From NCBI GenBank assembly GCA_041603235.1, contig JBFIES010000006.1, positions 124,001 through 188,000 on the forward strand: 64,000 bases of DNA, written 5' to 3'. Made by a program: the position numbers and the translations under genes. How positions within the stretch are numbered: the stretch's first letter is position 1; every line of letters starts with the position of its first letter. This document shows, piece by piece, positions 1 to 9,700 of the stretch. The notes under the pieces were generated by a model. The model had not been told where the DNA came from. It ran no database searches and saw only the letters and a program-made list of their open reading frames with translations. This stretch comes from Panacagrimonas sp041603235. GTDB taxonomy: Bacteria > Pseudomonadota > Gammaproteobacteria > Nevskiales > Nevskiaceae.

Positions 1-1
1 A

Positions 2-2431
2 GTAGACATGGATGACGATGGCGACATGGATGTGGTCTCCGCTTCCAGAGACGACGGCAAGATCGCGTGGTACGAGAACAACGGATCACAGTCATTCACC
101 CTGAGGACGATCAGTCTCAGCGCACCTTTCGCCTATTCCGTTTTCGCCGTAGACGTCGACTCGGACGGTGATCAGGACCTGCTGTCGGCTTCATTCAGTG
201 ATGACAGCGTTACGCTTTATGAGAACAAGACGATCCATCGCAGTGCCGTGTTCCCGGACGAGAACATCATCTCCACTAATCTGAGCAGAGTGACATCAGC
301 TGTTCCGGCCGATATGGATGGCGACGGTGATCTGGATGTCATTGCCTCAGTGGACGGCGAAGACCGCACCAGTTGGTTTGCAAATGACGGTTCTGGCGTT
401 TTCAGCACTGAACGCATTATCAACCCGGATGTCAGCGGTGCGAAGTTCGTTCACGCCGCTGACCTGGACAACGACGGTGATCTCGACATCATCTCTGCGC
501 CAGGCGCAGGGGCCGTCCAACTGGAATGGCAGGCCAACGATGGTATCGGCAATTTTGGCACGCCGATCCAGATTGTCGGTGGTGCTACCTCGGGCCTTTC
601 GACGGCAGACCTGGATGGTGACGGCGACCTGGATGTGATCCGCGCCCGGAGTTCATTCAACTCCATCTTCTGGTATCAGAATGATGGCTCAGGCGGCTTT
701 GGGCCAGAGCAAATCATCACAACAATACCCGCCAGCCCAAACTCAGTGTCTGCCGCTGATCTGGATGGCGATGGTGATCTGGATGTTCTGGCCTCATCCT
801 CACTTGATGACACCGTGGCGTGGTTTCGGAACAACGGCGCCGGTGTGTTCGGCACCCGGCGCGTCATCAGTGCCTTGGTAGACAACGCACAGTCTGCCTA
901 CGCCGTTGATCTGGATGGCGATGGAGATCTGGACGTGGTCACAGCTTCCTTAAATGACGACACGATCGCGTGGTTTGCAAATAACGGAAATGGCTCTTTT
1001 GGCGCCATGCAGGTCATCAGTACTTTAGCCAACAGTGCGCGTTGGGTCTGGGCTGAAGACCTTGATGGAGATGGCGACGAAGACGTGCTTTCGGCGTCTT
1101 CCTTAGACGACAAGATCGCCTGGTACGAGAACAATGGCAGCGGGGGCTTCGGGCCGCAGAACATCATCAGCAACAATGCCAACGGCGCTGCATTTGTCAC
1201 CACCGGTGATCTGGATGGAGATGGCGACATTGATGTGCTCTCGACATCTCCCACTGACGACAAGATCGCCTGGCACCCTAACCGCGGTGGCCAGTTCGCG
1301 CTGCCGGCATTTGACCTTGTGCCCGCATCCGTGACCTCCGGTGATGAGGACGTCGTTCTCCTGCGCATTGACTTTGCTCACCGAGGTCGCAGCGGCGACG
1401 CCGATATCAATAGTCTGGTATTCACACTGAAATTTGATGACGGCAGCGGCACTGCTCTGACCACCGCGCAACTAGATGATCTGATCGGAAATCTGTCGCT
1501 GTACCTGGATGACGGTGACAGTGACTTTGATCCGCAGACTGACACACTGTTCGCGCAAACCTCGAACATCACGCTGAACCCAGGAGGAATCCTGTCGTTG
1601 TCCCTTGTCAGCACCGTCACTTCGCAGGTCGGAAATGATGCAACCCTCTACTTTGCCGTCGATGTTGAAGCCGACGCAGATCAGCAGAGCCCTTCGAGTT
1701 TCCGGGCCAGCCTGCATCAAACCAATTCATTGGGTGCCGCACAGGACGTCGATAGCAATATTCCTCTGACGCTGGAATTCAGCGAAGATGTCGCGTCGGG
1801 GGTCATCGCACCAATCCCGCCAGATACCACACCCGATGCCTACGACTTCATCGACCGCGTTGATCGTGACACGGCGCAACGCGTCAACTCGAACCTCATC
1901 ACCATTTCCGGAGTAGAAGCGCCGACGCCGATCAGTATCGACGCGGTGGGAATTTCCGAGATGATGTCCATCAACGGCGGTCCGCTGATCAGCGGACCCA
2001 GTGTTGTCAGCAACGGCGACACAGTACGCATCAGTGTTCTGTCCGCAGCGGCGCCCAACACCACGCGCTTTGTAGACGTGAACATTGGCGGCGTGCTCGA
2101 AACCTGGAACGTCACCACGGGTGCTACGGATGAAACGCCCGCGCCGCTGGTGTTCAATGACGTCACCGGTGCCGCCGCGCAGCAAACCATTGTGTCGAAC
2201 ACCATCACGCTGACGCAGTTCAATGCGCCTACCGCGATCGAGATTCGCGGTGCCGCCTCGGCCCGCTACTCGATCAATGGTGGCCCGTTCGTCAGCACAC
2301 CAGGTACGGTCAATCCGGGCGACACCTTGCAGCTGCAAATGGCCAGTAGCTCTCAGGCGCAGTCCGCGAGGCGGGCGGTCATCATCGTGGGCAGAATCCG
2401 TGGCCGCTGGCAGGTCACCACGGGTTCCTGA
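2..2431 (+). CDS. FG-GAP/VCBS repeat exoprotein, 5' end cut by window edge
   Basis: Secreted repeat protein; the reading frame is already open at base 2, inside a repeat, so the true start lies upstream. Visible are nine repeats of about 48-51 residues of the form ADLDGDGDLDVLSAS...DDKIAWYENNG, each carrying a DxDxDGDxD calcium-binding-like loop (FG-GAP/VCBS family, beta-propeller blades). The second visible repeat runs into the linker ENKTIHRSAVFP and exactly seven repeats follow. By comparison with the paralogues at 6722 and 12251, the visible part begins at blade 6 of a first seven-bladed propeller. From about base 1286 comes a domain shared with those paralogues (GGQFALPAFDLVP onward). 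From 1829 to the end is a tandem module of two beta repeats ending VGRIRGRWQVTT. No enzymatic residues are recognised. Likely an extracellular adhesin or structural protein. The small lipoprotein gene follows after 30 bases. Confidence 0.85.
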   Translation, partial: VDMDDDGDMDVVSASRDDGKIAWYENNGSQSFTLRTISLSAPFAYSVFAVDVDSDGDQDLLSASFSDDSVTLYENKTIHRSAVFPDENIISTNLSRVTSAVPADMDGDGDLDVIASVDGEDRTSWFANDGSGVFSTERIINPDVSGAKFVHAADLDNDGDLDIISAPGAGAVQLEWQANDGIGNFGTPIQIVGGATSGLSTADLDGDGDLDVIRARSSFNSIFWYQNDGSGGFGPEQIITTIPASPNSVSAADLDGDGDLDVLASSSLDDTVAWFRNNGAGVFGTRRVISALVDNAQSAYAVDLDGDGDLDVVTASLNDDTIAWFANNGNGSFGAMQVISTLANSARWVWAEDLDGDGDEDVLSASSLDDKIAWYENNGSGGFGPQNIISNNANGAAFVTTGDLDGDGDIDVLSTSPTDDKIAWHPNRGGQFALPAFDLVPASVTSGDEDVVLLRIDFAHRGRSGDADINSLVFTLKFDDGSGTALTTAQLDDLIGNLSLYLDDGDSDFDPQTDTLFAQTSNITLNPGGILSLSLVSTVTSQVGNDATLYFAVDVEADADQQSPSSFRASLHQTNSLGAAQDVDSNIPLTLEFSEDVASGVIAPIPPDTTPDAYDFIDRVDRDTAQRVNSNLITISGVEAPTPISIDAVGISEMMSINGGPLISGPSVVSNGDTVRISVLSAAAPNTTRFVDVNIGGVLETWNVTTGATDETPAPLVFNDVTGAAAQQTIVSNTITLTQFNAPTAIEIRGAASARYSINGGPFVSTPGTVNPGDTLQLQMASSSQAQSARRAVIIVGRIRGRWQVTTGS

Positions 2432-2461
2432 TCCAAAGGCGACGGACGGGTTTACTGGCAA

Positions 2462-2992
2462 ATGCTCCTGAACCGTGCAGGCATCATCCGTTGGCGCACC
2501 ACCATCACGCCTCTGCTTTTGGCGGCAGGCCTGTGCGCGTGCTCTGCCTCAACTTCTACACCCACGGCTGTGGCTGAGCCCGGTGGAAACACCGTATTCA
2601 GCTTGAAGGATATTCAACGGTCCCGCAGCGGCGCACAGGAAAAGATCGGCTCATCGCTGTTCCTCGCCATGATCAAGCACCAGCAAGAACGCTCAGGTGT
2701 GCCTGATGCGCGTCTGCAGGGCCTGCAGGAATATCGCTTCCTTCAAGCCGATTCAGATGGCCGACTGCTGATCGAAATCCTGCTCTCGCCGGGTGCCGAT
2801 CGAAGCACTGTAGAGAAGCAGGTTCTGGAACTCGACGGGCAACTGACAGGTACCGCGCCCGCCGTTTCGGACCCGGTACGCGCCCGTATTGGACTGCAAT
2901 TTCTAGAACCACTTGCCGAGCATCCCGGGGTACTTTTTATCCGAGAAGCGCCTGTGGCTACGACCCACGGGTCCGGCTTTGCTGAGCAATGA
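2462..2992 (+). CDS. Small lipoprotein resembling a stand-alone subtilase propeptide
   Basis: A 176-residue protein with a short basic N-terminus, a hydrophobic stretch (residues 14-25) and a lipobox-like LCAC that puts the lipidated Cys at residue 27. From about residue 46 it aligns along its whole length with the N-terminal region of the protease encoded next (starts at 3206). Shared signature positions are LKxIxxxRxxxQxKI, then LFL, LxEYRF, DGR, the ARxxLxxLExLAE pattern, and IRxAPxxTH near the end. It stops where the catalytic domain begins in the protease. I infer a free propeptide homologue that could act as intermolecular chaperone or inhibitor of the protease, tethered to a membrane. 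Bacterial and fungal I9-type free propeptide inhibitors are precedents for such a role, but homology to I9 itself is not shown. It lies 30 bases after the repeat protein and 213 bases before the protease. The Shine-Dalgarno sequence is weak. Confidence 0.75.
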   Translation: MLLNRAGIIRWRTTITPLLLAAGLCACSASTSTPTAVAEPGGNTVFSLKDIQRSRSGAQEKIGSSLFLAMIKHQQERSGVPDARLQGLQEYRFLQADSDGRLLIEILLSPGADRSTVEKQVLELDGQLTGTAPAVSDPVRARIGLQFLEPLAEHPGVLFIREAPVATTHGSGFAEQ

Positions 2993-3205
2993 GAACGAAG
3001 TCGTCGGTCAGAGGAAGCACCTAGAAAACTGGAGATGAAACCTTGGTGATCCCCCTTGTGATCGCTACAGGTTCAGCTTAGATTAAGTTGATGAACAAGG
3101 ATCAGGATGTGATTCAAAGGCTCTCACGGACACTTCCGGTCTGATCCTGAAATGCGTCAAATAACAAGAATCAAAAGCGAAGCTCACGACAAGGAGTCGT
3201 TTCGA

Positions 3206-6200
3206 ATGAACACCAAGAACAAGCTGTTCCACTTTGGTCTTGCACCTCTGGTGCTGGCCATGGGGACGATTCCTTTTCAGGCGATGGGCGCTGAAGCTCC
3301 CACATTGCAGGCAAGCGCTGTTGCTCAGATCAGTGCGCTCAAGCAGATCAAGAACGCCAGAAATAGTGTTCAGCAGAAAATCCAAACAGAGCTTTTTCTG
3401 GGTTTGCTTCACTCTGCGGCGCAGGCCTCAGGTCAGGGCAACGCGCAACTGGCGGCGCTGCCCGAGTATCGCTTTATCACCGATGGCGCCGACGGCCGAA
3501 CCGAAGTTGAAGTCGTGCTGGTGCAGAACGGCGATACCACAGCTGTATTGCATCAGATTGATGCACTCGGTGGCGTGATCAACGTCAAGCCGCAGAAGGG
3601 CGACTTGATCGTGACGGCGCGGGTGCCGCTGGCCCAGCTAGAAGCACTGGCCGAATCCAAACATGTGATGTCCATCCGGCGCGCGATGCCACCAGTTACA
3701 CATGCCATCAATCGCTCGGAGGGCATCGAGACCCATGGTGCTGCAACTGCAAGCGCTACGTTCGGAGCAACGGGTGCCGGCGTCAAGATTTGCGTGATGT
3801 CGGATGGCATTGACTCGCTTTCAGCCGCGCAGACGTCTGGCGACCTGCCCTTTGTCGATGTTCTGCCCGGCCAGGCCGGTAACGGAGACGAAGGCACTGC
3901 CATGCTGGAAATTGTTCATGACATGGCGCCCGATGCTGATCTTGGATATGCCACGGCATTCAACGGTATCGCTTCTTTTGCCCAGAACATTCTGGATCTT
4001 GCCGATGACGGCTGCGACATCATTGTCGACGACATTATCTACTTCGCTGAATCGCCCTTTCAGGATGCGCTGATTGCCCAGGCCGTCAACACCGTCACGG
4101 CTAACGGCGTGCTGTACTTTTCATCCGCAGGTAACGAGGGCAACTTGAACGATGGCACTTCAGGCACCTGGGAGGGTGACTTCAATGCCAACGGAACAAT
4201 TCCCTCACTGGGTTCTGACCTTGTCCATAATTTTGGCGACGGCGGGCAGTCGGTACTGGTGACAGGTAACGGCAGCCGCGTGATTCTGACCTGGGCCGAG
4301 CATGCCACCAACACTCAGGGTTTTGCCTCCACAGACTACGATCTGTACGTCATGAACGGCTCCCTGACCAGTGTCCTGGACTCAAGCACCAATACTCAAG
4401 ACGGCAGTGGCGGAAATGATTTCCCGTTCGAGTTCATCGGCAATGGTGCCGACACGGGTCAGCGAATCGTGGTGACGCGAGCAGCCGTTGGAACCACGTC
4501 CAGCCCGCCAATGTTCAACCTGATCAATTTTCGCGGACGCATTGACTCCGCGGTTGCCACCAGCGGCGCAACGCGGGGCCACAGTGCCGCAGTCAACGCA
4601 TTCAGCACTGCCGCAGCGCCCGTACGCGGCCCGTTCCCGGCAGAGTTCACTGGCAGCAGCGTCAGCGAAACCTTCACCTCTGACGGTCCGCGTCGCATCA
4701 TCCTGAGTCCCACGGGAACAGAACTCTGCCCCGGCAACCGGACGAGCAGCTGCGCAAACGGACTCCGCCTGAAGCCGGACATTACCGCCGCCGATGGCGT
4801 GGCAACTTCCGCGCCCGGCTTCAATCCGTTCTTCGGCACCTCCGCCGCCGCACCACACGCTGCTGCGATCGCCGGCCTGCTCAAGTCAGCTGATCCCGGT
4901 CTGACCGCCAGCGAAATCCGCAACGCGCTGATCAACACCGCCATCGATATCGAGATCCCAGGAAATGATCGCGATACCGGTGTTGGTATTGTCATGCCTG
5001 GACCTGCACTCGCCGCGATCGGCGCAACACCGCAACCCAACATTCGTCTGAATGGTTTCTTTCTGGACCAGCTTGCGGGTGATGGCGATGCCGATGTCGA
5101 GCCGGGCGAGCAATGGGCCCTGACCGTGCCCTTCCAGAATGTGGGCTCCGCCACCGCCAGCTCCGTCATTGGCCGTCTGAGCACCGCCACCGTTGGCGTC
5201 AACGTCTCTACGCCGGCATCGGGCTATGCCAACATTGCTGCCGGCAATACACGCAACAACAATCGCCAGTATGTCTTTGAAGTATCGGAGAGCGCCGTTT
5301 GCGGCGCGCCGATCGACTTCAATGTAGAGGCGCGCCACAACGGCAATCGGAGTCCGCAGAATTTCGCAGTGGCGCAACCAGTGGGTGGCGATGGTGCGCC
5401 ACAGGTCTTTACCTATGCCGGTCCGGTTGTGCCCATACCGGATGCGGGCGCAGCCATTGCCGTGGACCTGCCCGTCAGCGGGCTTACCGGCAACATTTCT
5501 GACGTGGATCTGATCATCGAAGGAAGTGCATGCTCAACAGCCAGTGGCGCGACCACGGTTGGTATCGATCACACCTTCGTCGGTGATCTGCAGATTGGTC
5601 TCAACTCGCCCGACGGTACGTCCGGAATCGTGATCGACCGGGTGGGTGCTAGCGGCAACAATTTCTGTCAAACCACGCTTGATGATGATGGTACAGACGG
5701 CGCAATCCAGTCTCAGTCGTCCGCGGCCGCACCGTTCACCGGATCCTTCACGGCCAACATTCCCTTGTCCGGGTTCAACGGCGAGAATCCGAATGGAACC
5801 TGGCAACTCACTGCACAAGATTTTGCAAATATTGATACCGGGAATGTGCGCTCGTTCTCCTTGCAGTTCTCGCAGGTGGTCTGTGACGCGATTGCACCGG
5901 ACTCGACGCCGGATGCCTATGACTTCATCGATCGCACTGACCGCCCAACAGCGGCGCGGATCAGTTCCAACGAAGTCACCATTACGGGTCTGACAGCCGC
6001 CGCACCGATCAGCATTTCGGCACCGGGTATCTCCGAGATGATGTCCATCAACGGTGGGCCCCTGATTGCCGGACCCAGCACCGTGAACAACGGCGATACC
6101 GTTCGTATAAGCGTTCTGTCTCCCGGCGCTGCCAACACGTCACGAACCGTCGACGTCGACATTGGCGGCGTGTTGGAAAGCTGGAACGTCACCACCGGCA

Positions 6201-6511
6201 GTGTGGATGAGACGCCCGCACCGTTTGATTTTGTCGATGTGGCCGACGTGGTGCCGGGGCGAACTCTGTTCAGCAATACAGTGACATTGACCGGATTCAA
6301 CGCGCCCACCAGCATCGAGATTCGCGGTGCAAGCTCTGCGCTCTATTCCATCAATGGCAAGGCCTTCACCCAGGCCATCGGCACCATCAACCCGGGGGAC
6401 AACGTCCGTATCCGAATGAAGGCCGGTAGCGCCGCAGGCGCGGTTCGACGAGCCGTACTCATCGTCGGAAGGATTCGCGGCGATTGGCGTTTGACCACCG
6501 CTACACCTTGA
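3206..6511 (+). CDS. Secreted subtilase-fold serine peptidase with P domain and tandem C-terminal module
   Basis: 1101 residues. The start at 3206 is chosen because AAGGAG lies 9 bases upstream and a signal peptide follows (MNTKNKLFHFGLAPLVLAMG..., cleavage near AMGA at residue 29). Residues about 33-175 are a propeptide homologous to the preceding lipoprotein. The catalytic domain starts near residue 190: Asp200 in VMSDGID, Glu229 in GDEGTAM where subtilisins have the HGT histidine, Asn in SSAGNEG, and Ser546 in FGTSAAAPHAAA. This is the sequence type placed among sedolisin-like members of the S8/S53 clan, so an active Asp/Glu/Ser arrangement is plausible but untested. Residues about 730-893 look like a proprotein-convertase P domain (DHTFVGDLQIGL, SPDGT, NPNGTWQL). 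From base 5906 the protein carries the same two-repeat C-terminal module as four neighbours, ending VGRIRGDWRLTT. Probably exported by Sec and then released or anchored at the surface. Confidence 0.85.
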   Translation: MNTKNKLFHFGLAPLVLAMGTIPFQAMGAEAPTLQASAVAQISALKQIKNARNSVQQKIQTELFLGLLHSAAQASGQGNAQLAALPEYRFITDGADGRTEVEVVLVQNGDTTAVLHQIDALGGVINVKPQKGDLIVTARVPLAQLEALAESKHVMSIRRAMPPVTHAINRSEGIETHGAATASATFGATGAGVKICVMSDGIDSLSAAQTSGDLPFVDVLPGQAGNGDEGTAMLEIVHDMAPDADLGYATAFNGIASFAQNILDLADDGCDIIVDDIIYFAESPFQDALIAQAVNTVTANGVLYFSSAGNEGNLNDGTSGTWEGDFNANGTIPSLGSDLVHNFGDGGQSVLVTGNGSRVILTWAEHATNTQGFASTDYDLYVMNGSLTSVLDSSTNTQDGSGGNDFPFEFIGNGADTGQRIVVTRAAVGTTSSPPMFNLINFRGRIDSAVATSGATRGHSAAVNAFSTAAAPVRGPFPAEFTGSSVSETFTSDGPRRIILSPTGTELCPGNRTSSCANGLRLKPDITAADGVATSAPGFNPFFGTSAAAPHAAAIAGLLKSADPGLTASEIRNALINTAIDIEIPGNDRDTGVGIVMPGPALAAIGATPQPNIRLNGFFLDQLAGDGDADVEPGEQWALTVPFQNVGSATASSVIGRLSTATVGVNVSTPASGYANIAAGNTRNNNRQYVFEVSESAVCGAPIDFNVEARHNGNRSPQNFAVAQPVGGDGAPQVFTYAGPVVPIPDAGAAIAVDLPVSGLTGNISDVDLIIEGSACSTASGATTVGIDHTFVGDLQIGLNSPDGTSGIVIDRVGASGNNFCQTTLDDDGTDGAIQSQSSAAAPFTGSFTANIPLSGFNGENPNGTWQLTAQDFANIDTGNVRSFSLQFSQVVCDAIAPDSTPDAYDFIDRTDRPTAARISSNEVTITGLTAAAPISISAPGISEMMSINGGPLIAGPSTVNNGDTVRISVLSPGAANTSRTVDVDIGGVLESWNVTTGSVDETPAPFDFVDVADVVPGRTLFSNTVTLTGFNAPTSIEIRGASSALYSINGKAFTQAIGTINPGDNVRIRMKAGSAAGAVRRAVLIVGRIRGDWRLTTATP

Positions 6512-6531
6512 AGCACGGGTGAAATGACGAT

Positions 6532-6565
6532 CTGAGGGCCGGCAAGAATGACAGCCGGCCCTCAG
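6532..6565 (+). terminator. Perfect 12-bp hairpin after the peptidase gene
   Basis: CTGAGGGCCGGC is followed, after a 10-base loop, by its exact complement GCCGGCCCTCAG. It begins 20 bases after the peptidase stop. No T-run follows, so it may end transcription weakly, act with Rho, or protect the mRNA 3' end. Confidence 0.5.
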
Positions 6566-6721
6566 CGTCGTCCACGATAGCGGTGTGAGCAAGGTCGCAG
6601 TCGCATAGCGACATGATTTGACCGGACAAATTGACTGCAATAGGGTCAGCCTCATGACATGCGTCTGAATGGCGCGCCGAATACTCGGCGTCTTCAGTTC
6701 AGCGCAGCAGGGGGTCCAAAA

Positions 6722-9700
6722 ATGAAAGCCTACTTCGGCAAAGAAAGCCGACTGCATCCAATCCGCAGCAGCTACCGGCGCGGCCCCTTTGCCCAAGCTC
6801 TTTGCTCGATGAGCAAAACCAGTGTCCTGGCAGGAAGTTTTCTGCTCTTGCCGCTGGCACCGGCGGGCGCTGCCGATGTTCCGTTCAGCACCCTGGATTT
6901 GGGCTCGAACGCATTTGGTCCGGTTCTGGCAGAAGGTGCGGACATCGACGGGGATGGTGATCTCGATGCTGTGGTCGCCAATTTCTACGATTCACTCGAG
7001 TGGTACGAAAACTCAGGTGGATCAAATCCCACATTCTCTGTCCGCACGATCTCAGGTGGAACCGCATCCAACTGCTTGGTGACCGCAGATCTGGATGGTG
7101 ACGGCGACATCGATATCCTCACCTGCGCCGTGTTTGGCGACCAGATCAACTGGCAGGAAAACGATGGAGCGGCGAATCCCAGCTTCACCAAGCACACCAT
7201 CTCCACGAACACCGACGGCCCGCAAAAGATTGTGGCCACGGATATCGATTTGGATGGCGACCTTGATCTTCTGGTCGCCTCTTATGCGGACAACAGAATT
7301 GCGTGGTTCGAGAATGATGGGGCTTCAACGCCTACGTTTTCCGTGCATACCATCACCACCTCAGCCATAGACGCGGCTGACGTTGTTGCTGTTGATCTGG
7401 ATGGCGATGGTGACGTCGATGCGCTGTCGGTCTCCCCGGGGGACAACACCGTTGAATGGTTCTCCAACAATGGTCTGGACAACCCGGATTTCAGCAGAAG
7501 GGTCATCAGCACCGTATTCACTGGGGCCAAAAGAGTTGAAGCGGCAGACCTGGATGACGATGGCGATCTGGACGTGCTCGCTGCAAACGACCAGACCCTG
7601 GTCCTGTATGAAAGCGACGGTGCCGCGCTACCACAATTCACCCTCCAGACTCTTGCCACAAACCTGACGAGTCTGAGGGAGCTCCGGACTGCGGATGTGG
7701 ATCAGGACGGTGACCTTGATGTCATCACGATCGATTACATCAATGACACAATTGTCTGGTTGGAGAACGACGGCGCTCCCGATCCCGGATTCACACAGAG
7801 ATCCATCGGACCGCCGGTTGGCCACCCTAGCTCCGCCTCAGTGACCGACATGGATCAAGACGGTGATCCTGATGTGTTGGGGACCTCCTACGGAGCCGGT
7901 GATGTCCTTCTCCACCGAAATCAAAAAATCCACCGGAACGCAGACTTTCCCGAAGCCATCACGATTTCAACCCTCGCCAGTGGTGCGCGCTCTGTCTTCA
8001 CGGCAGACATCGATGGAGATGGCGATGAGGACGTGCTTTCGGCATCGTCTTACGACGACATCATCGCCTGGTATGAGAACAATGGTGCGTCGACTCCTGC
8101 GTTCACCCGGCGCTTGATCACGACGACCGCCGATGGCGCTTCTTACGTCTACGCAGTAGATGTTGATCAGGACGGAGACCTTGATGTGGTGTCCGCATCG
8201 CTGCTCGACGACAAGATTGCTTGGTACCGCAATAACGGCAGTGGCTTCTTTGAAATCAGAACTGTCAGCCTCACGGCGAATGCCGCGAACTGCGTTTTTG
8301 CAGCTGACCTTGATGGTGATGGCCACATTGACCTGCTCTCTTCCTCCGCCAGCGATGACAAGATCGCCTGGTATCAAAGCAATGGAGCCGAAGACCCCAC
8401 GTTCACGATCCGCACCATTTCCGTGAATGCAGACAGCGCCCGATCCGTGTACGCCGCTGACATGGATCGTGATGGAGATATCGACGTCCTTTCTGCCTCG
8501 GCAAATGACGACAAGATTGCCTGGTACGAGAATAATGGCAATGCCAGTCCTGGCTTCACCGTGCGTACTGTCAGTGTCAGCGCCGACGGTGCCAGCTCCG
8601 TTTATGCGGCCGATCTCGATGCTGATGGAGACCTCGACATCCTCGCCACGCTTAGTGGTAGCGACGCGATCGTCTGGTTCGAGAGCGATGGTTCGGCAGA
8701 CCCCATATTCCTGCAGCGGCATACGCTCTCCACTTCCGCAGACAATGCCTTTCACGTCATTGCACGTGATCTCGACGGTGATGGCGATCTGGACGTCGTC
8801 TCGGCGGCGGCTGACAACAGTCAGATTGCCTGGTTTGAAAATGATGGTGCAACGAACCCGAGCTTCACGCCGCATACCATCGCTGCTACCGCTGACAGGC
8901 CCTTCTCTGTTGCGGCGACCGATCTCGACGGCGACGGTGATCTAGATTTGTTATCTGCCTCGCTCAATGACGCTAGGATCGCGTGGTACGAAAACCAAGG
9001 TGGACAGTTTGCATTGCCGACCCTCGATCTCGCGCCTGATTTTTACAGTCCCGGTCAGAACAATGTGCCGGTCCTGCGTATTGATGCCGAGCACCTCGGC
9101 CGAAGCGGTGACAGCCCCATTGAACTCAGCACGCTGGCCCTTTTGATTGATGATGGTGTAACGCCGCTGAGCACCGCGCAGGCTAATGCGCTGATCGACA
9201 ATATCCACGTGTATCAGGACACCGGAAATGGTGCCCTGGAACCCGCGAGCGATATTCTGGTGACCAGTCTCAACACTTTGAATTTGAGCGCTGGCGTACA
9301 GACGATCACATTTAACGACGGCGATCCAAGCGTCACCTTCGCCGCTGGCGTTCCACAGACTTACTTTGTGGCGCTGGATGCAAATGCCAACGCAGATGCA
9401 CAAACTCCTAATAGCCTACGCTTCCGCCATCACACCGAAGTATCCAGCAGCGCAGAAGATGCCAATGCGGACATCCCGGTCTCATTGCAGGATTCGAATG
9501 AAGTCAGCTCGGGCCTCATGCAAATTCTCGATACCAGCCCGGACACCTTTAACCTGGTTGATCGCACCGACCGTCCTACCGCGGCCCGTATTAGCTCTAA
9601 TACGATCACTATTAGCGGCATCAACTCGCCGGCACCGCTGAACATTGACGCTGTGGGCACATCCGAGCGATACGAGATCAACGGCGGGCCTCTGAGCGAA

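Noticed and set aside
898..1368. Long minus-strand open frames opposite the repeat genes (also near 4459, 7967, 9482, 14840)
   Set aside because: They mirror the codon bias of the plus-strand genes, give Ser/Arg-rich or His-rich nonsense and have no ribosome sites.
6900..9000. Regular tandem DNA repeats of about 150 bases, a CRISPR-like look
   Set aside because: They are coding FG-GAP/VCBS blades in one open frame; spacing and variation fit protein repeats, and no cas genes are present.
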